In this document: positions 23,670 to 31,546 of the stretch, one piece after another
Layout: the number at the start of each line of letters is the position of its first letter
Position numbering within the stretch: position 1 is the first letter of the stretch
NCBI GenBank assembly: GCA_947629385.1
Contig: CANRDO010000014.1
Location: 1-64,000 of the forward strand
DNA length: 64,000 nucleotides
Origin: an uncultured Lachnospiraceae bacterium
Lineage (GTDB): Bacteria > Bacillota > Clostridia > Lachnospirales > Lachnospiraceae
Reading direction: 5' to 3'
Made by a program: the position numbers and the translations under genes
The notes under the pieces: model-generated
What the model saw: the letters and a program-made list of their open reading frames with translations, nothing else
What the model was told of the DNA's origin: nothing
The model's database searches: none

Positions 23670-25856
23670 TTGGGAATCTATGAGGAACAGATACGCGGCA
23701 GGCTGAAAAATGACGAGGAGAGGTTTCAGGAAGCGTTCGCGGGGATGGTTGGCGCCGTCATGGGGAAGAAGATCACCGAGGCGATGAACAACGAGCGCCA
23801 GGTCGCGAAGAATGCGATTGATGAGATCCTGAAATACTACGGCTTTCAGACGAGGGAGCTGCCCATAGAGATCGAGGACATCAACGAGATGCTGGAATAC
23901 CAGCTGCGCCCGTCCGGGAGCATGCACAGCACTGTACACCTGGAGAAGGGGTGGAGAAACAGCGCGGTCGGGCCGATGATCGGGATGAAGAAGACCGGCG
24001 GCGTCGTGGCGTTTTTGCCGTCCCTGCTGTTTGGATACCGCTGCTACGACAGGGGTGTGTGGAAAAAGGTGACGCGCGCCAGTGAGGCTCAGTTTGAGGA
24101 TGAAGCGATCTGCTTTTACCGTCCTCTGCCGAGAGAGCGCGTTACTCCCGGGAAGCTCCTGCGTTTCTGCCTGGAGGCTGTCTCGAGGTCGGAGTTCCTC
24201 TTGATCGTCGGCGTGACGGCAGTTTTCACCATATTGGGGATGCTGCTGCCTTTGCTGAGCAATTTCATGATTGCCGAGGTCATTCCGGGGAACAGCTTCA
24301 GTCTCTTTGTCTCGACAGCCATCTTTTTCCTCTGCATCACGCTCGCCATCCCGCTGATCAAGTCCGTGAACCGGCTTCTGATCTCCAGGGTGAGCAGCAA
24401 GATCAATATGGCCGCCACCTCGGCCGTCTACATGCGGCTTTTGAACCTGCCGCTGTCGTTTTTCCGGGAGTACAGTCCGGGTGAGCTCTCGAGCAGACTG
24501 CAGAGGATCGGGGATCTGTGTACCCTGCTGACTTCTGCTGTCCTGACCCACGCGCTCACGGCGGCGTTTTCGCTCGCCTATGTGGTGCAGATTTTTACCT
24601 TTGCACCCGCGCTGGTTTTGCCGACGCTTGCGGTGATCTTTGCCGGAGCCATTTTTTCTGGTATGACCGCCGTGGCAAAGATCCGGCAAATGGACCGGCA
24701 GCTTGAGTACCAGGTGAAGTCCTCCGGACTGGAGTTCGGGCTGATGTCCGGCATTCAGAAAATCAAGGCGGCCGGAGCGGAGAAAAGGGCCTTCGCGCAG
24801 TGGGCGGATAGCTATACGAAGGTGGAGGAGATCTATAATCGCCCCGGACCGCTGCTTCGGTACCGGCAGGTTGTCTCTTCAGCGATTCTGCTGCTCGGTA
24901 CGCTGTGGATCTACGCTGCCGCCATAAAAAGCGGCGTCAGCGTCTCGGAGTACTATGCGTTCTGCACGGCGTACGGAATGGTGTCCGCCGCGTTTCTCCA
25001 GCTTTCGGACGTGTCCTTCCTGCTGGCCCAGGTGAAACCTGTCCTGCGCATGGTCGGACCGATCCTGGAGGAGACGCCGGGGGAGCAGCAGAACAAGGAG
25101 ATGGTCCGCAGGCTCAACGGCTCGATTGAGCTGAACCACGTATCCTTTCAGTACAGCAGCGATATGCCGCTCATTCTGGACGACCTGAGCCTGAAAATCA
25201 ACCGCGGCGAATACGTGGCGATCGTCGGCAACACCGGCTGCGGGAAGTCCACCCTCATGCGTATTATGCTTGGCCTGGAAGCTCCGCAGAAGGGGGCGGT
25301 CTATTACGACAGGCGGAACATCGCTGATTTTGACCTGCGCATGCTGCGCAGGCGGGTCGGCGTCGTCAACCAGAACGGGGATCTCTTCGCGGGGACCATT
25401 TTTTCCAACATTGCGATCTGCGCGCCTCATCTGACGGAGGAGGAGGCCTGGGAAGCGGCTGAGATGTCCGGGAGCGCGGAGGATATCCGGAGCATGCCGC
25501 TTGGGATGTACACGCATGTCGCGAGCGGTTCGGGCGGCCTTTCGGGCGGCCAGCGCCAGCGGATCATGATTGCGCGTGCCATCGCCCCGAAGCCGGGGAT
25601 CCTGATGCTCGACGAGGCGACGAGCGCGCTGGACAACATCACGCAGAAGCAGGTGGCGGATACCATGAGAAAGCTGGACTGCACCCGCATTGTCATCGCG
25701 CACCGGCTCTCCACGATTCGGGAGTGCGACCGCATCGTCGTGCTCGACCGCGGGCATATCGTGGAGGACGGAAGCTACGACGAGCTGATGGCGGCGGACG
25801 GCTTCTTCGCGAAGCTGGTGGAGCGCCAGCAGCTGGAGGGCCAAAAGAATTCCTAA
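23670..25856 (+). CDS. NHLM-type ABC transporter, ATP-binding subunit, set 2
   Basis: A 728-residue paralogue of the protein at 12261, starting at TTG behind AGGAGGAG (MGIYEEQIRGRLKNDEERFQ aligns with the set 1 N-terminus). It has the same NHLM-type N-terminal region, a six-helix membrane domain and an ATPase with Walker A GNTGCGKST near 520, LSGGQRQR and MLDEATSALDNITQKQ. It lies 12 bp after its C39-like partner and probably forms the second heterodimeric exporter. Confidence 0.9.
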   Translation: MGIYEEQIRGRLKNDEERFQEAFAGMVGAVMGKKITEAMNNERQVAKNAIDEILKYYGFQTRELPIEIEDINEMLEYQLRPSGSMHSTVHLEKGWRNSAVGPMIGMKKTGGVVAFLPSLLFGYRCYDRGVWKKVTRASEAQFEDEAICFYRPLPRERVTPGKLLRFCLEAVSRSEFLLIVGVTAVFTILGMLLPLLSNFMIAEVIPGNSFSLFVSTAIFFLCITLAIPLIKSVNRLLISRVSSKINMAATSAVYMRLLNLPLSFFREYSPGELSSRLQRIGDLCTLLTSAVLTHALTAAFSLAYVVQIFTFAPALVLPTLAVIFAGAIFSGMTAVAKIRQMDRQLEYQVKSSGLEFGLMSGIQKIKAAGAEKRAFAQWADSYTKVEEIYNRPGPLLRYRQVVSSAILLLGTLWIYAAAIKSGVSVSEYYAFCTAYGMVSAAFLQLSDVSFLLAQVKPVLRMVGPILEETPGEQQNKEMVRRLNGSIELNHVSFQYSSDMPLILDDLSLKINRGEYVAIVGNTGCGKSTLMRIMLGLEAPQKGAVYYDRRNIADFDLRMLRRRVGVVNQNGDLFAGTIFSNIAICAPHLTEEEAWEAAEMSGSAEDIRSMPLGMYTHVASGSGGLSGGQRQRIMIARAIAPKPGILMLDEATSALDNITQKQVADTMRKLDCTRIVIAHRLSTIRECDRIVVLDRGHIVEDGSYDELMAADGFFAKLVERQQLEGQKNS

Positions 25857-25881
25857 CGAATACAAAGACAGGGGTGAAGAG

Positions 25882-27234
25882 ATGCACAGAGATGTTCCAT
25901 ACATAAAATATTTTGTGGAAAATTATACCGCGGATCCTTCCTTTCGCGAGCAGATGCGGACGCGGCCGCTGGAGACCCTGCAGGAACGAGGCATCCCGCT
26001 TGACGCCGAGCTGGCGCTGGAAGCGTGCGATATTTTGCTTGGGCATACGCGGGAGCTTCGTGTTCCGGAAGAGCAGAATCGCTATCCGAGGGAATACCGG
26101 GAGTACCAGAGGGAAGCCATGGAGGAATATGGGGCCAGGGTCGCGGACGACGCCTATGCCGACCGCGGGATCTGTCTTTGGAGCCGACAGGTACACAAAA
26201 GATGCCGCATGGAGAGCCGCCAGATCCGGAGGCACGGGGCGGTCTATTATTACCCGCTTGTGTTTGAGCTGAGCGACGGATGCAGCGTGCAGTGCCCGTT
26301 CTGTGGCGTGGACGCGCCTCGTTTCAAAGGCAATTTTTCTTATACGCCGGAGAACGCCGGTCTGTGGAGAGAGATCCTTAAGGCCAGCGTCCGCTATCTG
26401 GGGCGTATCGGGGGTGCGGGCGCCTGCTATATGGCGACGGAGCCGTTCGACAATCCGGACTACGAGAAATTCGTCTATGATTTCCGCTCGATCACAGGGC
26501 TGGTTCCGCAGACAACGACGGCCATAGCGGAGCAGGATCCGGAGCGTATCCGCGCCTATATGAAGGAGTTGGGGCCGGACGCCATGCGAAGGGCCGCGTT
26601 GCGCTTCAGCGTACGCAGTCTGCGCCAGCTGGAGAAGATACAGGAGGTCTATCGTCTGGATGAGCTGAAGAACATTGAGCTTCTGCCTAGCAATCCGGAA
26701 TCGATGACGAAGTATTCCCTTTCGGGAAGAGCCGTCCGTCTGTGTGAGCATATGGGGCAGGAGAGCAGGGAGAAATTCATCCGCTACGGGATCAGCTGCA
26801 CCGCGGGGCTGCGGGTGAATATGGTGAGGAAGACCATGGAGTTCATGGAGCCGGAGCTGCCGTCGCCGGAGTATCCGAACGGATATTCCATCCGTGAGAC
26901 ACTTACATTTGCGGACGCGGGCGAGTTCGAGGCGGGCATGAAGCGCCTGTTCGGGACATGGGCGCGTGCAGAGCTGCCCGAAGACAGACCGCTGTACTTC
27001 AACGCGGTATGCAGGATCGCGGAAAAAGATGACGTCGTGGAGTTCTGGGGAGATGGCGTGGGCTGCAGCCTTGCGAAGGATGAGGACTTCCTGCGGGCGG
27101 TCCGGCTCGTCCGGGAGGCGCCGGTCACATTTGAGGAGCTTTGCCGGACGCTTTTGGCGCAGGATCGCCGCGCGCTTCTGCTCTGGCAGAAATTCCAGTA
27201 CCTGTATGAGAGAGGCTATGTGCGGTGGACGTGA
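25882..27234 (+). CDS. PoyD-type radical SAM RiPP epimerase
   Basis: A 450-residue protein. The rSAM motif is Cys134-x3-Cys138-x2-Cys141 in FELSDGCSVQCPFCGVDA. Surrounding blocks (FSYTPENAGLWREIL, ATEPFDNPDYEKFVYDF, PQTTTAIAEQDPERIR, LRFSVRSLRQLEKI) match the RiPP maturation amino acid epimerase group (TIGR04517, PoyD-like), which converts L to D residues in proteusin-like peptides by C-alpha hydrogen abstraction. The N-terminal 100 residues are leader-contact candidates. It starts 25 bp after exporter set 2 and precedes two Nif11-type precursors and precursor 4. The substrate is not assigned. Confidence 0.9.
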   Translation: MHRDVPYIKYFVENYTADPSFREQMRTRPLETLQERGIPLDAELALEACDILLGHTRELRVPEEQNRYPREYREYQREAMEEYGARVADDAYADRGICLWSRQVHKRCRMESRQIRRHGAVYYYPLVFELSDGCSVQCPFCGVDAPRFKGNFSYTPENAGLWREILKASVRYLGRIGGAGACYMATEPFDNPDYEKFVYDFRSITGLVPQTTTAIAEQDPERIRAYMKELGPDAMRRAALRFSVRSLRQLEKIQEVYRLDELKNIELLPSNPESMTKYSLSGRAVRLCEHMGQESREKFIRYGISCTAGLRVNMVRKTMEFMEPELPSPEYPNGYSIRETLTFADAGEFEAGMKRLFGTWARAELPEDRPLYFNAVCRIAEKDDVVEFWGDGVGCSLAKDEDFLRAVRLVREAPVTFEELCRTLLAQDRRALLLWQKFQYLYERGYVRWT

Positions 27235-27273
27235 AATTATAATCGCAAAAAGGAACAGTACCTGATTTTTTAT

Positions 27274-27300
27274 CCTAACAGAATGCATGCCGCGGCGTAT
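27274..27300 (+). promoter_or_regulatory. Candidate ECF-type promoter, site c
   Basis: CCTAACAG (27274-27281), 14 nt, then CGTAT (27296-27300) followed by CAAT, 65 bp before precursor 4. Both blocks are identical to site a at 14490, in non-coding sequence 12.8 kb away, at the same spacing. This is the strongest support for a shared sigma factor regulon. Confidence 0.65.
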
Positions 27301-27364
27301 CAATAATCAGGAAAGCAAAAATCAGGATGAAATAAAAAATTTTAAATAATAAGGAGGAGTCATC

Positions 27365-27577
27365 ATGAGTGAAGAGACAAACAAAAAAGGGAATGAGGAG
27401 CTTTCGGACGAGAAGTCGGAGAGCGCGGCAGGGGGAGGCGGCGGATACGGAATGTATAGAAAGACCTGCCCGGTCTGCGGGAGGAGTTTCGGAACCTACG
27501 GAGAGACGTATTGCAGCAAGGCCTGCAGGGAAAAAGGAAAATTTACCGTCGGCCTTTTGAAACGGCCGCCGCTTTAG
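27365..27577 (+). CDS. RiPP-like precursor 4: near-leaderless, zinc-ribbon-like core
   Basis: A 70-residue peptide behind AAGGAGGAG. Only 24 residues precede Gly-Gly: the leader helix is missing, but the terminal ELSDEKSESAAGG block of NHLP/Nif11 leaders is kept, then GGGYG. The 46-residue core has CPVCG (35, 38) and CSKAC (50, 54), a zinc-ribbon-like pattern, and a basic tail. It may be a truncated precursor, a metal-binding bacteriocin, or an immunity/regulatory peptide. Promoter site c upstream and flanking precursor genes tie it to the island. Confidence 0.72.
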   Translation: MSEETNKKGNEELSDEKSESAAGGGGGYGMYRKTCPVCGRSFGTYGETYCSKACREKGKFTVGLLKRPPL

Positions 27578-27597
27578 AGCTGCGCATTGCGGCGTAT
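27571..27597 (+). promoter_or_regulatory. Candidate ECF-type promoter, site d
   Basis: CGTAT (27593-27597) followed by CAAT is identical to sites b and c and sits in a longer shared stretch (GCGGCGTATCAAT, then TCAGGAA with site c). The block 22 nt upstream is GCTTTAGA, a poor match. It lies 75 bp before precursor 5 and overlaps the end of precursor 4. Confidence 0.45.
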
Positions 27598-27671
27598 CAA
27601 TCGTCAGGAAGGCAAAACCAGGGAAATGATGCAAGTGCGTTTCATATAAATCAGAGCAGGGAGGAATTACT

Positions 27672-27944
27672 ATGGACGAGAAACTGGCAAACGAGATGGT
27701 AGCGAAGCTGAAGAAGGCAAAGTCCGCGGAGGAGCTTGCAGCCATTGTCAAGGAGTATGGCGGGGAAGTGACCGGGGAGCAGATGAAGGCTTTGGCTGAG
27801 AAGATGAGCGCGCAGGGCGGGCTTGCTGACGACGCGCTGGAGAGCGTTGCGGGCGGAAAGATTGTCTGGGGCTATATAGATGAGCAGATCAAGAAGTATG
27901 GGCCCGGTGTAGTGCCGGCATTGTGTGCGTATTATGGCATTTAA
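27672..27944 (+). CDS. RiPP precursor 5: Nif11-like leader, KKYGP core
   Basis: A 90-residue peptide. The Nif11-type leader (MVAKLKKAKSAEELAAIVKEYG) ends LADDALESVAGG at residue 62. The 28-residue core starts KIVWGYIDEQIKKYGPG, is aromatic-rich and has one Cys (85). The KxYGP block recurs in precursor 6, suggesting a shared enzyme, for which the PoyD-type epimerase at 25882 is the closest candidate. GGGAGG precedes the ATG. The next gene is the HExxH protein at 28026. Confidence 0.9.
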   Translation: MDEKLANEMVAKLKKAKSAEELAAIVKEYGGEVTGEQMKALAEKMSAQGGLADDALESVAGGKIVWGYIDEQIKKYGPGVVPALCAYYGI

Positions 27945-28025
27945 CCAGGAGAAAGAAAGTCAGCTTTTTGCAGCAGAAGCCGCTTCAGGATTTTGGAGGG
28001 CTGGTAAGAGACGGGAGGAAACCAG

Positions 28026-28886
28026 ATGGTGCTGGAAGCTTTGGCGGAGTGCTATCCGCAATTATACCTGAGACCCGGAGAGGGCATGGAGGACGCGTAC
28101 AAGGATGCGGCGCTGCGGGGAAACAGGCCGGAGAATCCCTCCCTGGAGCTGTTCAGGGGAAGCGACAGGGATTTGCTGACGGAGGAACAGACGCCGGCGG
28201 GTCCGGTGGAGGTCTTGTACCTGTACCGCAGGGAGGACTTTGAAAACGCGCTCCGGCTGCTGGTCTACCGCTGCCGGCCGGAGAAAATCCCTTTCACGCT
28301 CGGGGCGATGACGGTCGACGGACTCGCCAACTGGAAAAAGATCAACGATCACAGGACGGCGTATCTGGCTGCCGGACATACGGACTGGACGGAGGAATGG
28401 AAGCGCTTCACCACGGACCGCGGGAATTATCGGGACACCCTGATCATCCTGAGCGACGGGCCGTACAGCGGGGTATCCGCCGAGCGGGCGGGCATGCCGC
28501 AGGGGGACTGGCTGGAGATTTCGAGAAGGATCCGGCTGTACCACGAGTGCACGCATGTGATCTGCCGGAGGCTGTTTCCGCAGCAGAAGGAAGCCGTCTG
28601 GGACGAGATCGTGGCGGATGCGATCGGCATCCGAAAGGCGCTGGGGCATTACGACGCGAAGCTGGCAGGCTTGTTCCTGGGCGTGTCAGAGGACGGGTAT
28701 ACGGGCGGCAGACTGGAGAATTATATTTCGGAAGAGGAGAAGGCTTCTATCCCCGACCTTGCGGCGAAGGCGTACGGCCTGCTGAAGCGGATTGAACAGG
28801 AGTCGCTTGAAAAGCGGGAGATTGACAGCTGGGATTTTCTGATGTATCTTCAGGAGAGGCAAAAATTATATAAAATAAATTTTTAA
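28026..28886 (+). CDS. Putative zinc metallopeptidase-like protein (HExxH) in the RiPP island
   Basis: A 286-residue soluble protein of no family I recognise. A zincin signature is present: His173-Glu174-x-x-His177 (YHECTHVICRRLF), then DEIVADAIGI with Glu194 and Asp198 as possible third ligands. GGGAGGAAACC precedes the ATG. It lies between the two KxYGP Nif11 precursors (81 bp after one, 11 bp before the other), a position for a dedicated leader peptidase or modifying enzyme. Leader processing for exporter set 2, which lacks a working peptidase, is a tempting but unproven role. Confidence 0.7.
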   Translation: MVLEALAECYPQLYLRPGEGMEDAYKDAALRGNRPENPSLELFRGSDRDLLTEEQTPAGPVEVLYLYRREDFENALRLLVYRCRPEKIPFTLGAMTVDGLANWKKINDHRTAYLAAGHTDWTEEWKRFTTDRGNYRDTLIILSDGPYSGVSAERAGMPQGDWLEISRRIRLYHECTHVICRRLFPQQKEAVWDEIVADAIGIRKALGHYDAKLAGLFLGVSEDGYTGGRLENYISEEEKASIPDLAAKAYGLLKRIEQESLEKREIDSWDFLMYLQERQKLYKINF

Positions 28887-28897
28887 GGAGGGTTACC

Positions 28898-29140
28898 ATG
28901 AACGAAGAAATGTTCAAGAAACTGAAGGATGCAAAGTCGGCGGAAGAGATGATTGCTATTGCGAAGGAGTACGGCAAGGAAATGACGAAGGAAGAGGCGG
29001 AAGAGATCCTCGCGTTTTCCGGCGCGCAGGGCGAGCTCGATGACGATGCTCTGGACAGCGTCGCAGGCGGGATGAACATACCCAGCTGGCTGAAGTCATA
29101 CGGGCCGAATACTGCAAATCTGATGAAGTTTTTATTCTAA
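28898..29140 (+). CDS. RiPP precursor 6: Nif11-like leader, KSYGP core
   Basis: An 80-residue peptide. The leader (KKLKDAKSAEEMIAIAKEYG) closely resembles that of precursor 5 and ends LDDDALDSVAGG at residue 58. The 22-residue core, starting MNIPSWLKSYGPN, has no Cys and shares KxYGP with precursor 5. AAGGAGG precedes the ATG, 11 bp after the HExxH gene. Without Cys, thioether crosslinks are excluded for this core, so epimerisation or backbone-directed change is more likely. Confidence 0.9.
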   Translation: MNEEMFKKLKDAKSAEEMIAIAKEYGKEMTKEEAEEILAFSGAQGELDDDALDSVAGGMNIPSWLKSYGPNTANLMKFLF

Positions 29141-29181
29141 GCAGTGGAATCGGCGACTGAGACAGGGGCAAAAAATTTATG

Positions 29182-29202
29182 GAAACGACACGTGTGCGTT
29201 TC
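29182..29202 (+). promoter_or_regulatory. Inverted repeat upstream of the secreted acidic protein
   Basis: GAAACG (29182-29187) and CGTTTC (29197-29202) flank CACGTG. The right arm continues CAAATAATC, similar to the TATCAATA part of the ECF-like sites, and ends 33 bp before the ATG. It may be an operator or a diverged ECF -10; the -35 block is not recognisable. Confidence 0.4.
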
Positions 29203-29235
29203 AAATAATCTTTTCATGAAAAGGAGAAAAAGAAC

Positions 29236-30462
29236 ATGCAAACAAGAAAGAGAAGTTTAGGCAAGAAGCTGATGGCGGCGGCGCTGAGCGCGGCAATGCT
29301 GCTCGGAAGCTGCACTTGCGCGTTCGCGGAGGAAACCGCGGCTGCAGCGGCAGCGACGACGGAGAGCATCAAACTGTCGAATCTGCGCATCACAAGCGGC
29401 GAACAGGTCATCGATCTCGCGGGTGTGAATCTGGAAGTGGACGTCACCGCCACGGAAGACGAGCTGGCGGCGATCAGTCTGCATCTGGATGTGGACGGCG
29501 AGACAGCTGCCGTGGTGTGCTTCACCGGCACGGATACGCTCGCAGCGCTCCATCTGGAAAGTCCGACCCTTGGCGTTAAGGATTATCTGATTGATCCGGC
29601 GGTCGTGATGTCGCGCTACATGGACGAAGGGATCCAGTCGCTGATCGGCATCCTCCAGAGCATCGACACGAAGGCAGTCGCGGACAGCATCGTACAGGGG
29701 ATGAATATACCTGCCGAGTTGCCGGCAGAGCCGGAGACAGAAGCTGTCGTGGAGCCGGAGACCGAGGCTGTTGCTGCGGAAGAGGAGCTGCAGGAGGTTA
29801 CCGTGGAGGGCGACATCGCGGCTGTGATCGAAGAGTGCATCACCGGTCCGGAGACCGTCGAGCTGGGCGGCGTACTGACCGGCATCAACGGCGAGGAGAT
29901 CAGCGTTGCCGACGGTACTTACAACAAGACCGAGTTCAGCTTTGGCATTGACACGCTCTGCAAGATCCTGGATATGATTTATGTGAACGGCGAGCCGGCC
30001 AACCTGAGCGAGGAGCTGCTTGGAGAGGTCAACGCGCTTCAGATATCCGGAAGCGTCACCAAGGGCACGGTTGACGGCCTGAACAATCTGGCGGACGTCT
30101 ATGTGAAGGTTGACGACGGCACGCCGGAGAGCGGCGAAGTGCATGTGGCGGCAAACAAGAGCTTTGGCGAGAGCGGAGACGCGGTGGACGTTGCTATCAC
30201 CGGTGTGAATGCAGGGACGCCGTTTGGCGTGAGCTTAAGCGCGGCCATGGGCACACATGAGGGCGAGGCCTTCACTATGGATTCCGTGGATATGGACAGC
30301 GCGATCATGCTGAGCGATATGGACGAAGACGCGGCGGCAGAGGAGCTGAGCACTTCATTCAGCACGCTGGGGATCGACGTGATGGGCATTGCCCTGAGCC
30401 CGGTGTTTGCGGCGCTGATGGACACGAGCGAGATGGAGACGGAAGTCACACCTGCCGCGTAA
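29236..30462 (+). CDS. Secreted or lipid-anchored acidic protein of unknown function
   Basis: A 408-residue protein with a basic N-terminus and hydrophobic signal sequence. The cleavage could be by signal peptidase I after AFA or, less clearly, lipoprotein type at LGSC. The rest is acidic, with a PAEPETEAVVEPETEA linker near 160-185 and beta-rich segments on both sides. No catalytic motif is evident. AAAGGAG precedes the ATG. It is the last gene of the long + strand run, ahead of a strong terminator. An immunity or peptide-sequestering role at the cell surface is a guess from position only. Confidence 0.7.
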   Translation: MQTRKRSLGKKLMAAALSAAMLLGSCTCAFAEETAAAAAATTESIKLSNLRITSGEQVIDLAGVNLEVDVTATEDELAAISLHLDVDGETAAVVCFTGTDTLAALHLESPTLGVKDYLIDPAVVMSRYMDEGIQSLIGILQSIDTKAVADSIVQGMNIPAELPAEPETEAVVEPETEAVAAEEELQEVTVEGDIAAVIEECITGPETVELGGVLTGINGEEISVADGTYNKTEFSFGIDTLCKILDMIYVNGEPANLSEELLGEVNALQISGSVTKGTVDGLNNLADVYVKVDDGTPESGEVHVAANKSFGESGDAVDVAITGVNAGTPFGVSLSAAMGTHEGEAFTMDSVDMDSAIMLSDMDEDAAAEELSTSFSTLGIDVMGIALSPVFAALMDTSEMETEVTPAA

Positions 30463-30486
30463 AGACAGATAAGCAAAGCGACAATA

Positions 30487-30537
30487 AAAGAGGGTGTCCC
30501 AAAAGTCATTTGAAATGACTTGAGGGATGCCCTCTTT
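30487..30537. terminator. Bidirectional terminator between the RiPP island and metF
   Basis: Nested inverted repeats: outer AAAGAGGG/CCCTCTTT and inner AAGTCATTT/AAATGACTT. A-rich and T-rich flanks on both sides allow it to serve the convergent genes ending at 30462 (+) and 30570 (-). Confidence 0.85.
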
Positions 30538-30569
30538 GTATGCAGATCCGCGAGAAAAAATTTGCTGCT

Positions 30570-31448
30570 TTAGATTCCGGCCATCTCGAGCAGGCCCGGG
30601 ATCTTGGATTCCCAGCCGAGCGCCATGATATGTACGCCCTGGCAGTACGGCTTGCATTCCTTGATGATGCGTGCCGTGATCTCGGTGCCGGTGATGCCGG
30701 CCTTGGTCTTTTCTTTGTCGGCCTTGAGCTCCTCGATCATCTCATCCGGAACATGGATGCCGGCGACGTTGTTGTTCATGTACTTCGCCATGCCGGCGGA
30801 CTTCGGGATCACAACGCCAAGCTGTACCGGCTTGCCGAACTGCTTCGCCTTCTCCATGAACTTGATGAACTTCTCCGGCTCGAAGACGGCCTGCGTCTGG
30901 AAGTAGTCCACGCCTGCGGCCACTTTGCGCTCCATCTTCGCGAGCTGCGCGTCGAGAGAGTCACTGCACGGAGAGACAACCGCGCCCTTCGCAAACTTCG
31001 GCGGCTCGCCGACCAGCTCGTTCCCGCCTAAGTCCACGCCGGACTCAAGCAGCTTCACGGTATGGATCAGGGAAACGGAATCCAGGTCGAAGACCGGCTT
31101 CGCCTGCGGATGGTCGCCCATCTTCGTGTGGTCGCCTGTCAGCAGCAGAAGATTCTCGATCCCGAGCATCGCCGCGCTCAGCAGGTCAGACTGCAGCGCG
31201 ATGCGGTTCCGGTCGCGGCAGGTGAGCTGGAAGATCGGGGTAAGTCCCTCGTCCAGCAGAGCCTTACATGTCGCCAGAGATCCGAGACGCATCACGGAGG
31301 ACTGGTTGTCCGTCACGTTTACTGCCGTGACGCCCTTCAGATATGTTTTCGCTTCCTCGAGAAGACCCTCGATGTGGCATCCTTTTGGCGGCCCTACTTC
31401 CGCAGAAACTACGAATTCGCCGCGCTCAAACAATTCAGTAATTTTCAT
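30570..31448 (-). CDS. metF: Methylenetetrahydrofolate reductase, large subunit MetF
   Basis: A 292-residue TIM-barrel flavoprotein reducing 5,10-methylene-THF to 5-methyl-THF. Typical blocks are AEVGPPKG near the N-terminus, NLLLLTGDHTKMGDHP and VDYFQTQAVFEPEKF. It follows metV and the rnfC2-like gene on the same strand (98-bp gap to metV), the arrangement known from acetogens such as Acetobacterium, where MetF, MetV and RnfC2 form one enzyme. This suggests a role in the methyl branch of the Wood-Ljungdahl pathway rather than only methionine synthesis. Confidence 0.95.
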   Translation of the reverse strand: MKITELFERGEFVVSAEVGPPKGCHIEGLLEEAKTYLKGVTAVNVTDNQSSVMRLGSLATCKALLDEGLTPIFQLTCRDRNRIALQSDLLSAAMLGIENLLLLTGDHTKMGDHPQAKPVFDLDSVSLIHTVKLLESGVDLGGNELVGEPPKFAKGAVVSPCSDSLDAQLAKMERKVAAGVDYFQTQAVFEPEKFIKFMEKAKQFGKPVQLGVVIPKSAGMAKYMNNNVAGIHVPDEMIEELKADKEKTKAGITGTEITARIIKECKPYCQGVHIMALGWESKIPGLLEMAGI

Positions 31449-31546
31449 TCCACATTACTCCTAATCTTATTATTTTTTGTAAGGTAACGATTTGATCCCG
31501 ATTCGCCTGTCATATGAAAATGTATTTGAGGCGTTTCAGGCAAGTC

